Source: Litchfieldia sinesaloumensis
GTDB lineage: Bacteria; Bacillota; Bacilli; Bacillales; Bacillaceae_L
Reading direction: 5' to 3'
Assembly: GCF_900156865.1 (NCBI RefSeq)
Contig: NZ_LT732529.1
Span: forward strand, 1,009,056 to 1,073,055
DNA: 64,000 nt
Made by a program: the position numbers and the translations under genes. Below are positions 28,552-36,383 of this stretch, piece after piece; the first letter of the stretch is position 1, and each line of letters begins with the position of its first letter. A model generated the notes under the pieces. The model saw nothing but the letters and a program-made list of their open reading frames with translations. It had not been told where the DNA came from and ran no database searches.

Positions 28552-29277
28552 ATGAAAAAATATGCATTAGTAACGGGTGCAAGCGGAGGTATTGGAGGTG
28601 CAATTGCGAAAAAGCTTGCATATTGTGGTTATTTGCTATACCTCCATTATAATCAAAATGAACAAGCTGTTATTAAAGTAGCAGAGGAATTAAAGCATAT
28701 TGGAGTAGAGACATATCTTGTTAAAGCTGATTTAAGTCAACCAGAAGGTGTCGAGGTGCTCGTTAACCAGATTCAGCATCCGATTGATACAATCATCCAC
28801 AATTCAGGTAAAAGCGTATACGGCCTCATGACCGATTTTAATCAGCAAACTGTGGATTATATGGTTCAATTACATATAAGTACACCATATATGCTTACAA
28901 AAGCTTTGCTCCCTACCATGATTACAAAGAAAAGTGGTAATATTATCGTTATTTCTTCAATCTGGGGTATCGCGGGTGCTTCATGTGAGGTCCTTTATTC
29001 GATGGTAAAGGGCGGACAAATTTCGTTTGTCAAAGCACTAGCTAAAGAAGTTGCTTTAAGTGGAATTCGTGTTAACGCTGTTGCACCAGGTGCAATACAC
29101 ACAAATATGCTTCAAGAGTTTACAGAAGAGGATATACAAGGAATAAGTAATGAAATCCCTATGGGGAGAATAGGAGAGCCAAGTGAAGTAGCAAATGCTG
29201 TGGCATTTTTACTTTCAAATAAGGCTTCTTATATTACTGGGCAAGTTCTTTCTGTAAATGGTGGCTGGTACTGTTAA
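28552..29277 (+). CDS. ymfI: YmfI, short-chain dehydrogenase/reductase
   Basis: This 241-residue SDR protein resembles FabG. It has the cofactor motif TGASGGIGGAIA, NSG for the NAG position, the catalytic Ser in ISSIWG and Tyr-x3-Lys as YSMVK. NGGWYC is at the C terminus. ATG 28552 has AAGGGG seven bases upstream; ATG 28546 is in frame but only one base from that site. The substrate is unknown. It follows ymfFH as in B. subtilis but lies behind a terminator. Confidence 0.92.
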   Translation: MKKYALVTGASGGIGGAIAKKLAYCGYLLYLHYNQNEQAVIKVAEELKHIGVETYLVKADLSQPEGVEVLVNQIQHPIDTIIHNSGKSVYGLMTDFNQQTVDYMVQLHISTPYMLTKALLPTMITKKSGNIIVISSIWGIAGASCEVLYSMVKGGQISFVKALAKEVALSGIRVNAVAPGAIHTNMLQEFTEEDIQGISNEIPMGRIGEPSEVANAVAFLLSNKASYITGQVLSVNGGWYC

Positions 29278-29299
29278 GTAGTCATTACTTAACTTTTAC

Positions 29300-29328
29300 G
29301 AATAATTTAGTTTACAATTGACAAACTA
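29300..29328 (+). promoter_or_regulatory. Candidate forespore (sigma-F/G type) promoter for ymfJ
   Basis: GAATA at 29300-29304 and CAAACTA at 29322-29328 are 17 bases apart, resembling the sigma-G pattern (TGAATA, CATACTA). It sits 32 bases before the ymfJ start. Forespore expression of ymfJ in B. subtilis is from memory. Confidence 0.4.
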
Positions 29329-29360
29329 ACTATGTACTAACCTAATAAGGAGGGTCACTT

Positions 29361-29606
29361 ATGTCAGTATTAGATAACTTTGAAGAGTGGAAAGATTTTT
29401 TAGGTGATCGCTTGCAGCATGCAAAGTCTGAGGGAATGGATCAAAACGTAATCAATAACATGGCTCATCAACTAGGTGACTACCTAGCAAGTGAAGTTGA
29501 GCCAAAAAATGCTCAAGAAAAAGTATTACGAGACCTTTGGAATGTCGCTTCAGAAGAAGAGCAACAAGCGATTGCAAATGTAATGGTTAAGCTTGTCCAA
29601 GGGTAA
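29361..29606 (+). CDS. ymfJ: YmfJ, DUF3243 protein
   Basis: The 81-residue acidic, helical protein of the DUF3243 family shows LDNFEEWKDFLGDRL at the N terminus and NNMAHQLGDYLA in the middle. ATG follows AAGGAGGG. No membrane segment or catalytic motif is visible. It stands alone between ymfI and ymfK with its own terminator. Function unknown. Confidence 0.9.
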   Translation: MSVLDNFEEWKDFLGDRLQHAKSEGMDQNVINNMAHQLGDYLASEVEPKNAQEKVLRDLWNVASEEEQQAIANVMVKLVQG

Positions 29607-29624
29607 GTAGATTACACAAAAACT

Positions 29625-29648
29625 AGAGAGGATTTTCCTCTCTTTTTT
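29625..29648 (+). terminator. Intrinsic terminator after ymfJ
   Basis: AGAGAGGA and TCCTCTCT arms with a TTT loop, followed by T-rich sequence. Confidence 0.9.
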
Positions 29649-29707
29649 GTTTATGCATAATAAATCTAAATTTCACCACTTTATAAAACAAAGAAAACGT
29701 TTACTTC

Positions 29708-29730
29708 AATAAAATTAACTTAATTTTATT
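29708..29730 (+). repeat. Perfect AT-only inverted repeat upstream of ymfK
   Basis: Arms AATAAAATTAA and TTAATTTTATT (11 bases each) are separated by a single C. It lies about 110 bases before the ymfK start in a 232-base gap. It has no T-tail typical of a terminator and could be an operator or a cruciform-prone element. Confidence 0.6.
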
Positions 29731-29838
29731 ATCCCCTACTATAAAATATCAATTGATTAGTTTATAATGAAAATGATGCTTGAATTCTAAATTGGTAATA
29801 ATATCCACAAATCGTTAGTGGCGAGGGGCTGGGACACT

Positions 29839-30624
29839 TTGGAGAAAAAAGAGTGGTATTTGGAATATGAAATAGCAAAAAATCGCCCTGGACTTCTTGG
29901 TGATATTTCTTCTCTACTAGGAATGCTTTCGATAAATATTGTTACAATAAATGGTGTAGATGATCGTAGAAGGGGCATGCTTTTATTAAGTGATAATAAT
30001 GAGCAAATTGAGAGACTTGAATCAATTTTACATACAATGGATACGATAAACGTCACAAAATTAAGGGAGCCCAAGTTACGTGATAAGCTTGCTGTAAGAC
30101 ATGGTAGATATATTCAACGAGATGGTGATGATAAAAAGACATTTCGTTTTACTCGAGACGAACTAGGTCTACTCGTTGACTTCATGGCTGAACTAATTAA
30201 ACAAGAGGGCCATAAGCTTATTGGGATTCGAGGCATGCCAAGGGTCGGTAAGACAGAATCAGTTGTTGCGGCAAGTGTGTGTGCACATAAAAAATGGTTA
30301 TTTGTTTCCTCGACATTACTAAAACAAACAGTGAGAAATGAGCTTATTCAGGATGAGTATAATGTTGATAATCTTTTTATAATAGATGGCATTGTTTCTA
30401 CAAAGCGTGCAACAGAAAGGCATCTGCAGCTAGTAAGGGAAATAATGAGGTTGCCCGCTGTTAAATTAGTAGAACATCCTGATATATTTGTACGTTACAC
30501 AGAGTATTCATTGAAGGATTTTGATTATATCATTGAACTCCGAAATGATCCTGAAGAGGAAATTACATACGATATTGAAGACCAACAGTTTTCACAATCT
30601 GATTTTTCAGGTTTTGATTTTTGA
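29839..30624 (+). CDS. ymfK: YmfK, DUF3388 protein with N-terminal ACT-like domain and a P-loop
   Basis: The 261-residue protein begins with an ACT-like domain (residues about 4-72; NRPGLLGDISSLLGMLSINI). Its C-terminal part contains a Walker A-like GMPRVGKT near residue 132 and WLFVSSTLLKQTVRNEL. TTG 29839 is preferred because GAGGGG is ten bases upstream; GTG 29818 in frame lacks a clear site. An amino-acid- or ligand-sensing ATPase is a possible reading, but no function is established to my knowledge. It precedes rodZ. Confidence 0.82.
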   Translation: MEKKEWYLEYEIAKNRPGLLGDISSLLGMLSINIVTINGVDDRRRGMLLLSDNNEQIERLESILHTMDTINVTKLREPKLRDKLAVRHGRYIQRDGDDKKTFRFTRDELGLLVDFMAELIKQEGHKLIGIRGMPRVGKTESVVAASVCAHKKWLFVSSTLLKQTVRNELIQDEYNVDNLFIIDGIVSTKRATERHLQLVREIMRLPAVKLVEHPDIFVRYTEYSLKDFDYIIELRNDPEEEITYDIEDQQFSQSDFSGFDF

Positions 30625-30710
30625 TAAGATGAAACTAAATCTTTACTAAAAAAGGTTAAAAGTGCTAATATTATGAACGCGAATACGCCTTGAAGTGGTA
30701 GGTGAAAATA

Positions 30711-31622
30711 ATGACTGAATTAGGATCTCGACTTAAAGAAGCTAGGGAACAAAGGGATTTAAGTTTAGATGACTTACAACAAATGACAAAAATTCAAAAA
30801 AGGTATCTAGTTGGGATTGAAGAAGGTAATTATAATGTAATGCCTGGAAAATTCTATATCCGAGCATTTATTAAACAGTATGCAGAGGCGGTAGGATTAA
30901 ATCCAGAGCAATTATTTGAGGAGTTTAAATCCGAGATTCCTGGAACAAATACCGATGAAATTCCTGAACAAATATCAAGAGTAAAATCGAGAAGACAACT
31001 ACCAACGTCTAACTCAAAAATTATAGACAAAGTCCCAATGATTATATTGGCACTTTTCCTCCTTGGTGGTGCAATGACCATCTATTGGTTTGTATCTAAA
31101 AAGGATGTTGCACAGGAACCTGAAAAGCAAATCGAAAATCAGGCGACAGAGTATGAAGAATCGAATGAGCCACCTCCTACTCCTACTGAACCAAAGGAAG
31201 AGCCAGGTGAAGAGGAACAGGTAGCGGGTGAGACGGACAATGATCCTTCTCAAGAAGATGAGGAATCTTCCGACGAAACAACTACTCAGGAGTTAGTTGA
31301 AGTTGAAAAGGAAAAAAGTACTGCAACCTATGAATTAAAAAATACGGATTCATTTAAAGTGAAACTCACAGCCAAAGAAGGTGGTCAAGCGTGGGTTGCT
31401 GTCACAAATAGACAAAATGAAAGATTTGTCTGGAAAAACATTGCTGATGGTCAGTCAGAGGAAGTGGACTTAACTAACCAATCTGAAATTAATTTTAATA
31501 TTGGAAGGTCAGCAGATCTTGCAATCGAAATAAATGGTGAACCATTCCAATATCCATTTAGCACTGGCGAAGTTGTTCAACAAATATTTACCATTAAATT
31601 TACTCCTGAAACAGCGGAATAA
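30711..31622 (+). CDS. rodZ: RodZ-type cell-shape protein (YmfM)
   Basis: The 303-residue bitopic membrane protein has an N-terminal cytoplasmic helix-turn-helix domain (residues 3-70: LGSRLKEAREQRDLSLDDL) and one membrane span (about 108-128, MIILALFLLGGAMTIYWFV). An acidic, Pro/Glu-rich periplasm-side linker and a C-terminal beta domain (about 205-300, DUF4115) follow. RodZ links MreB to the wall elongation machinery. ATG 30711 follows AGGTGA; the in-frame GTG at 30702 lies inside that site. The gene precedes pgsA as in B. subtilis. Confidence 0.93.
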   Translation: MTELGSRLKEAREQRDLSLDDLQQMTKIQKRYLVGIEEGNYNVMPGKFYIRAFIKQYAEAVGLNPEQLFEEFKSEIPGTNTDEIPEQISRVKSRRQLPTSNSKIIDKVPMIILALFLLGGAMTIYWFVSKKDVAQEPEKQIENQATEYEESNEPPPTPTEPKEEPGEEEQVAGETDNDPSQEDEESSDETTTQELVEVEKEKSTATYELKNTDSFKVKLTAKEGGQAWVAVTNRQNERFVWKNIADGQSEEVDLTNQSEINFNIGRSADLAIEINGEPFQYPFSTGEVVQQIFTIKFTPETAE

Positions 31623-31623
31623 C

Positions 31624-31655
31624 AAAAAAAGTCATCATTCTGATGGCTTTTTGTT
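31624..31655 (+). terminator. Intrinsic terminator after rodZ
   Basis: AAAAAGTCATCA and TGATGGCTTTTT arms with a TTC loop and a T-rich tail; it lies between rodZ and pgsA. Confidence 0.88.
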
Positions 31656-31723
31656 TCTTATAAGTGGTATTATCACTATTGTAGATATTTTAGTATATTT
31701 TAGTATTTCTTGGAGGTATGAAC

Positions 31724-32302
31724 GTGAATTTACCAAATAAAATTACTGTAGCAAGGATTTGTTTAATTCCACTCTTTTTAATTGTAATGTTTGTTCCATT
31801 TGGTTGGGGAGATGTTGCGATAGGCTCAATGTCCATACCAATAGCCCACTTGGTAGGTGCAATTATTTTTATAGTTGCTTCAAGTACAGATTGGATTGAT
31901 GGTCATTTGGCTCGAAAGCATAACTTAGTAACAAACTTGGGGAAATTTCTAGACCCACTAGCGGACAAGCTACTTGTTTGTGCTGCATTAGTTAGTCTAG
32001 TACAGTTTGGTCTAGCCCCTGCTTGGATGGTTGTAATTATTATAAGTAGAGAATTTGCTGTAACCGGATTACGTTTGTTATTAGCTGAAGGTGGAGAGGT
32101 TTCTGCTGCCAAGATGCTTGGGAAAATTAAAATGTGGGCTCAAGTAGTGGCTGTTTCGGCCCTTCTGTTACATAATTGGCCGTTTGAATTCCTTTCAATC
32201 CCGTTTGATATGATTGCCCTTTGGATTGCAGTTATTTTTACGGTTATTTCTGGTTGGGATTATTTTGCAAAGAACAAAGGAGTCTTTGTTAACTCCAAAT
32301 AG
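31724..32302 (+). CDS. pgsA: CDP-diacylglycerol--glycerol-3-phosphate 3-phosphatidyltransferase
   Basis: PgsA makes phosphatidylglycerophosphate, the committed step to phosphatidylglycerol. The 192-residue membrane enzyme has the CDP-alcohol phosphotransferase signature with DWIDGHLAR followed by GKFLDPLADK, and four to five membrane spans. GTG 31724 has GGAGGT six bases upstream and gives MNLPNKITVARI. ATG 31718 is in frame but directly abuts the binding site, so it is less likely. Confidence 0.95.
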   Translation: MNLPNKITVARICLIPLFLIVMFVPFGWGDVAIGSMSIPIAHLVGAIIFIVASSTDWIDGHLARKHNLVTNLGKFLDPLADKLLVCAALVSLVQFGLAPAWMVVIIISREFAVTGLRLLLAEGGEVSAAKMLGKIKMWAQVVAVSALLLHNWPFEFLSIPFDMIALWIAVIFTVISGWDYFAKNKGVFVNSK

Positions 32303-32319
32303 GATGGTGACTTTATCTA

Positions 32320-33558
32320 ATGAATGCTGAAATAATTGCTGTTGGCTCTGAGCTCCTATTGGGTCAAATCGCTAATACAAATGCTCAATTCCTTTCAAAA
32401 CAATTAGCTGAGTTAGGAATCAATGTTTATTTCCACACAGTCGTTGGTGACAATTCTAATCGTTTAGAGGAAGCAATTAAAATCTCCCAATCTCGTTCAG
32501 ACTTAATCATTTTTACAGGTGGTTTAGGACCAACAAAGGATGATTTAACAAAAGAGACAATCGCAAAGGTATTAGGTAAAAAGCTCACCTTTGATGAGGA
32601 TGCATTACGTAGTATAGAAGATTACTTTAAAAAGACAAATCGACATATGACAGAGAATAATAAAAAACAGGCACTTGTGTTAGAAGGGTCTAAGATTCTC
32701 CCGAATGACCATGGTATGGCACCTGGTATGGGCCTTGAAGTAGATAAGAAAACATATATGCTATTCCCGGGGCCTCCAAAAGAGCTTAATCCAATGTTCT
32801 TATCGTATGGATCCCCATTCTTATTAAATTCACTAGGTGCTGTCGAACGAATTGAATCAAGAGTATTGCGTTTCTTTGGTATTGGAGAATCACAGCTTGA
32901 AACGGAGATCGAGGATTTAATTGATAATCAATCGAACCCTACGATAGCGCCTTTGGCGAGCGATGGTGAAGTGACCATTCGATTAACAGCAAAGCATAGC
33001 TCACTTGACACTGCTAATAAATTATTGGATGAGACTGAGGAGCAAATTCTAAAAAGAGTAGGAACGTTCTTTTACGGATATAATTCGACGTCGTTAGTCA
33101 ATGAACTTATGAATCAACTCAAAGATAAGAAATATACGATAGCTAGTGCTGAAAGCTTAACAGGAGGATTGTTCGCTGAAGAACTTACCAATTTAGCGGG
33201 TTCCTCATCCGTAGTAAAGGGTGGAGTTGTGTGCTATACGAACGAAGTAAAGGAACATGTACTACATGTTAAGAAAGAAACTCTCGATACAGATGGGGCT
33301 GTTAGTCACTCGACAGCAGAAGAACTTGCGGAGAATGTAAAGAGTCTCTTAAACTCTGATATTGGGATTAGTTTTACAGGTGTAGCGGGTCCTGGTGAAT
33401 CGGAGGGTAAACCAGTAGGGACAGTGTATATCGGAATCTCCATTTTAGATCAACCAACAAAGGTGTACTCATTAAAGTTAGCAGGTTCCCGTCAAGGAAT
33501 ACGAACGAGAACGGTTAAATATGGTTTTTATTATTTACTACAATTATTAAACGCATAA
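32320..33558 (+). CDS. cinA: Competence/damage-inducible protein CinA
   Basis: The 412-residue protein has an N-terminal MoCF-like domain ([33 protein letters not shown]). Its C-terminal domain is related to NMN deamidase ([34 protein letters not shown]). In B. subtilis cinA lies directly before recA and helps recruit RecA during competence. Here two extra genes intervene and cinA has its own terminator, so cotranscription with recA is unlikely. Confidence 0.95.
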   Translation: MNAEIIAVGSELLLGQIANTNAQFLSKQLAELGINVYFHTVVGDNSNRLEEAIKISQSRSDLIIFTGGLGPTKDDLTKETIAKVLGKKLTFDEDALRSIEDYFKKTNRHMTENNKKQALVLEGSKILPNDHGMAPGMGLEVDKKTYMLFPGPPKELNPMFLSYGSPFLLNSLGAVERIESRVLRFFGIGESQLETEIEDLIDNQSNPTIAPLASDGEVTIRLTAKHSSLDTANKLLDETEEQILKRVGTFFYGYNSTSLVNELMNQLKDKKYTIASAESLTGGLFAEELTNLAGSSSVVKGGVVCYTNEVKEHVLHVKKETLDTDGAVSHSTAEELAENVKSLLNSDIGISFTGVAGPGESEGKPVGTVYIGISILDQPTKVYSLKLAGSRQGIRTRTVKYGFYYLLQLLNA

Positions 33559-33573
33559 GACAGGTAAGCATTC

Positions 33574-33603
33574 AAAAAGACGATTAATGGATCGTCTTTT
33601 TTT
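33574..33603 (+). terminator. Intrinsic terminator after cinA
   Basis: AAAAGACGAT and ATCGTCTTTT arms with a TAATGG loop and a T-run. Confidence 0.93.
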
Positions 33604-33714
33604 AGTTGACAGTAGAGTAAATAATATAAATTTTACTCCTTGGTTCAATTATTAGAAATCATGAGGAAATTCATTTAAACTAATTATAGTGGAAATAGTA
33701 AGGAGGAATACTTG

Positions 33715-33903
33715 ATGTTAAATGACAAGCAAGACAATCCTGTAACAGGCCCAATCGAAGGCAAAGATAAAGGAGTTTTGAAAGAACAAAATGGCAACAA
33801 GAAGTTAAAAAGCTTGAACTTTGACAGTTCCTCAGGTTTTATCTGTGATATCAATACTGGAATCTGTGGTCCGGTAACTCAAAAGAAAGAGGGAGAAAAA
33901 TGA
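33715..33903 (+). CDS. Small two-cysteine protein coupled to a DsbA/FrnE-family gene
   Basis: The 62-residue soluble protein follows AAGGAGG; ATG 33715 is preferred to the TTG three bases earlier. The N-terminal half is polar (lysine- and asparagine-rich); the C-terminal half carries FDSSSGFICDINTGICGPV with Cys44 and Cys51, a CX6C pair. The stop overlaps the next ATG (ATGA), so it is translated with the DsbA-family protein. I do not recognise a named family. A redox substrate, partner or metal-binding chaperone of its neighbour is a reasonable guess only. Confidence 0.8.
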   Translation: MLNDKQDNPVTGPIEGKDKGVLKEQNGNKKLKSLNFDSSSGFICDINTGICGPVTQKKEGEK

Positions 33904-34550
33904 AGATAACAATATGGTCGGATTTTGTGTGTCCTTTCTGTTTTATAGGAGAATCACATCTTGACAAAGCATTAGAGAAATTTAGCCATGCCCAAGAAGT
34001 TGAAATAGAATATAAAAGCTTTTTATTAATGCCAGACGCAAAATATGTTCCTGGTCAAGATTACGCTGAAACCTTCTCGAGTATGAAGGGAGTACCGATA
34101 GAGCAAGCTAGGACAATGCTTAAACAAGTGACTGATATGGGGAAAAATTCAGGAGTTGAAATCAACTATGATATAGCTAAGTTGACCAGCACGTATGATA
34201 CTCATCGCGTCTTCCAGTATGCTAAGGAACAAGGAAAAGGTAATGAATTTTTCAATCGCTTTTATGCTGCCCATTTTACGGAAGGTGAGATTTTAAGTGA
34301 TACTGAAACAATTGTTCGATTAGCAGAAGAGTTAGGTCTTGATAGCACCGAAGTACGTAGAATCATCACGGATAATAATGAAAATACCGATAAGGTAACA
34401 AATGATATCTCTGAGGCTCGTTCAGTTGGTGTGCAAGGAGTTCCTTTTTTTGTTATTGATGACAAGTATGCTGTATCTGGCGCTCAACCAGTTGAAGTGT
34501 TCAATCAAGTTTTAGATAAAGTATGGGAAGAGGAATATACGAAGAAATAA
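33900..34550 (+). CDS. DsbA family oxidoreductase, FrnE subgroup
   Basis: The 216-residue cytoplasmic thioredoxin-fold protein has the active site CPFC (Cys11, Cys14) in SDFVCPFCFIG. A helical insertion and the cis-proline block VQGVPFFVIDDKYAVSGAQP near the C terminus are also seen. No signal peptide is present. FrnE-type proteins are 2-hydroxychromene-2-carboxylate isomerase-like DsbA relatives tied to oxidative-stress resistance in some bacteria. It overlaps the preceding small CX6C gene and is followed by a terminator. This pair is absent between cinA and recA in B. subtilis. Confidence 0.92.
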   Translation: MKITIWSDFVCPFCFIGESHLDKALEKFSHAQEVEIEYKSFLLMPDAKYVPGQDYAETFSSMKGVPIEQARTMLKQVTDMGKNSGVEINYDIAKLTSTYDTHRVFQYAKEQGKGNEFFNRFYAAHFTEGEILSDTETIVRLAEELGLDSTEVRRIITDNNENTDKVTNDISEARSVGVQGVPFFVIDDKYAVSGAQPVEVFNQVLDKVWEEEYTKK

Positions 34551-34574
34551 CGTACGGTAGTGGAGTAGATTATG

Positions 34575-34609
34575 AAATAGCGTAGGTTATCAAATTTACG
34601 CTATTTTTT
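34575..34609 (+). terminator. Intrinsic terminator after the FrnE-type gene
   Basis: AAATAGCGTA and TACGCTATTT arms with a 12-base loop and a T-run. Confidence 0.9.
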
Positions 34610-34729
34610 ATTATGTGTAAAATTTTTAAAGAGATAAAAACCAAATTTGATGGTCTCTAATTCTGTGAAAATATGATTTTTATCTATTTAAAAATGGGAT
34701 ATATGGAAAAAACTATTAACGAAAATAAT

Positions 34730-34743
34730 CGAATGAATGTTCG
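34730..34743 (+). promoter_or_regulatory. LexA (SOS) box upstream of recA
   Basis: CGAATGAATGTTCG matches the Bacillus SOS consensus CGAACnnnnGTTCG with one mismatch. It lies ten bases upstream of the candidate -35 of recA. Confidence 0.9.
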
Positions 34744-34753
34744 ATTTTTTGCT

Positions 34754-34781
34754 TGTTAAATCGAACAAAACATTGTATAGT
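34754..34781 (+). promoter_or_regulatory. Candidate sigma-A promoter of recA
   Basis: TTGTTA (34754-34759) and TATAGT (34776-34781) are 16 bases apart, just downstream of the LexA box; transcription would start near 34788, before the AAAGGAGG ribosome site. Confidence 0.65.
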
Positions 34782-34814
34782 AATAATAGTTTCACGAATA
34801 AAGGAGGAAATATA

Positions 34815-35858
34815 GTGAGTGATCGTCAAGCGGCCTTAGAAATGGCATTGAAGCAGATAGAGAAACAGTTTGGTAAGGGCTCAATCATGAAGCTTGGAGA
34901 ACAAACTGATCGTAGAATTTCCACTATATCAAGTGGTTCACTAGCAGTAGACGTAGCATTAGGTGTTGGAGGATATCCAAGAGGACGGATAATTGAAATA
35001 TATGGACCAGAAAGCTCTGGTAAAACAACTGTAGCACTTCATGCGATTGCTGAAGTACAAAAAACTGGTGGACAAGCAGCGTTTATTGACGCGGAACATG
35101 CGCTTGATCCAGCATATGCACAAAAATTAGGTGTAAACATTGACGAACTATTATTATCGCAGCCTGACACTGGTGAACAAGCATTAGAAATAGCTGAAGC
35201 ATTAGTACGTAGTGGTGCAGTCGATATTTTAGTAGTTGACTCTGTTGCAGCACTTGTTCCAAAAGCGGAAATTGAAGGTGAAATGGGTGACTCCCATATG
35301 GGTCTGCAAGCCCGCTTAATGTCACAAGCACTACGTAAGCTTTCAGGTGCAATTAATAAATCAAATACAATTGCTATTTTCATTAACCAAGTCCGTGAAA
35401 AAATTGGGGTTATGTTCGGAAACCCAGAAACAACACCAGGCGGACGTGCGCTTAAATTCTATTCTTCTGTAAGACTAGAGGTTCGACGTGCGGAACAATT
35501 AAAACAAGGCAATGAACTTGTTGGTAATAGAACAAAAGTGAAGGTTGTTAAAAATAAAGTAGCACCACCATTTAAAACAGCTGAAGTAGACATTATGTAC
35601 GGAGAAGGAATTTCAATTGAGGGTGAAATCATTGATATCGGTTCGGAACTCGATATCGTCCAAAAGAGTGGCTCTTGGTATTCTTATAATGAAGAAAGAG
35701 TTGGTCAGGGTCGCGAAAATGCGAAACAATTCTTAAAAGAAAACCCTGATGTTCGTAATGAAATCCTTCAGCAAATTAGAAACCATTATGGACTTGATGG
35801 TGTTTTAGTTGCCCCTGAAGAAGATAAAGAGCAAGAAGAATTTGATTTACTAGACTAA
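34815..35858 (+). CDS. recA: Recombinase A
   Basis: RecA forms filaments on single-stranded DNA for homologous recombination and triggers LexA self-cleavage. The 347-residue protein begins with GTG 34815 behind AAAGGAGG and reads [19 protein letters not shown]. Walker A is GPESSGKT at 64-71, and Walker B is in [12 protein letters not shown]. The C terminus is acidic, as usual. An in-frame upstream ATG at 34737 lies within the LexA box and is not the start. With LexA (58980) the SOS circuit is complete in this window. Confidence 0.98.
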   Translation: MSDRQAALEMALKQIEKQFGKGSIMKLGEQTDRRISTISSGSLAVDVALGVGGYPRGRIIEIYGPESSGKTTVALHAIAEVQKTGGQAAFIDAEHALDPAYAQKLGVNIDELLLSQPDTGEQALEIAEALVRSGAVDILVVDSVAALVPKAEIEGEMGDSHMGLQARLMSQALRKLSGAINKSNTIAIFINQVREKIGVMFGNPETTPGGRALKFYSSVRLEVRRAEQLKQGNELVGNRTKVKVVKNKVAPPFKTAEVDIMYGEGISIEGEIIDIGSELDIVQKSGSWYSYNEERVGQGRENAKQFLKENPDVRNEILQQIRNHYGLDGVLVAPEEDKEQEEFDLLD

Positions 35859-35870
35859 ACATGTGATATT

Positions 35871-35903
35871 GAGGCGCAACAAACTGTGCCTCTCTTCTTT
35901 TAT
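35871..35903 (+). terminator. Intrinsic terminator after recA
   Basis: GAGGCGCA and TGTGCCTC arms (one G-T) around ACAAAC, followed by TCTTCTTTT. Confidence 0.85.
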
Positions 35904-36006
35904 TATGCAGAAAAAATAATCCTCCTCTATTACTCCCCCATAACGCAAAAACACAATTTAACTACTTAAAATTTCCATTTTCATGTAACACTATTTCTGA
36001 CAGGTC

Positions 36007-36035
36007 TTGACAATAAAATTTCACACATTTACAAT
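36007..36035 (+). promoter_or_regulatory. Strong sigma-A promoter of the rny leader
   Basis: TTGACA (36007-36012), 17 bases, TACAAT (36030-36035). Start of transcription near 36042 would give an rny leader of about 340 bases. Confidence 0.75.
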
Positions 36036-36041
36036 TAAAAT

Positions 36042-36222
36042 GTATATTTTACATTTTGTTAGAATTAAAACGTTAGAAGCAAAACTCGGTTTGAGCTTTT
36101 GCTATTCAGACCCGGAGTAGTCTGAGCTGCTTTCGGTCGCAACCTAAGAATCTGATTAGCTTAAAAAGCCTTTGTGCTGTATATTGTCTAATTTTATTCA
36201 GCAGACTTATAAACACTGTTGG
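36042..36222 (+). promoter_or_regulatory. Structured 5' part of the rny leader
   Basis: Two adjacent hairpins are visible. AGCAAAA/TTTTGCT with inner CTC/GAG lies at 36078-36103, and TCAGAC/GTCTGA with an eight-base loop lies at 36106-36125. No coding frame of note occurs. The leader then runs into the 98-base repeat. I do not recognise a named riboswitch. Autocontrol by RNase Y cleavage is a possible role. Confidence 0.45.
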
Positions 36223-36320
36223 ATAAAGTTAAGCCTTAGGCGTAGACATGCGATTTTCAATGGAAGTTTTCGAGCAGGCTCGAAAAAAATCTGGGCGCTA
36301 ATACGTCAAGGCGCATTTGA
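36223..36320 (+). repeat. 98-base structured intergenic repeat, copy A
   Basis: It starts ATAAAGTTAAGCCT and ends CAAGGCGCATTTGA. It is shared with 46668-46765: both copies are 98 bases long, with near-identical ends and a variable middle. Nested pairings are visible: GCCTT/AAGGC outer, GGCGTA/TACGTC, GATTT/AAATC, and an apical TTTTCGAG/CTCGAAAA hairpin. It lies inside the rny leader. Confidence 0.85.
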
Positions 36321-36383
36321 TTATGTACATGCCGACATTTTGATCTAGCAAGAAAAAGTTTATAGCAAGAGGAGGTGAAGAAG

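Noticed and set aside
34737-34814. Upstream extension of recA
   Set aside because: The extension crosses the LexA box and promoter; GTG 34815 has AAAGGAGG and the standard N terminus.
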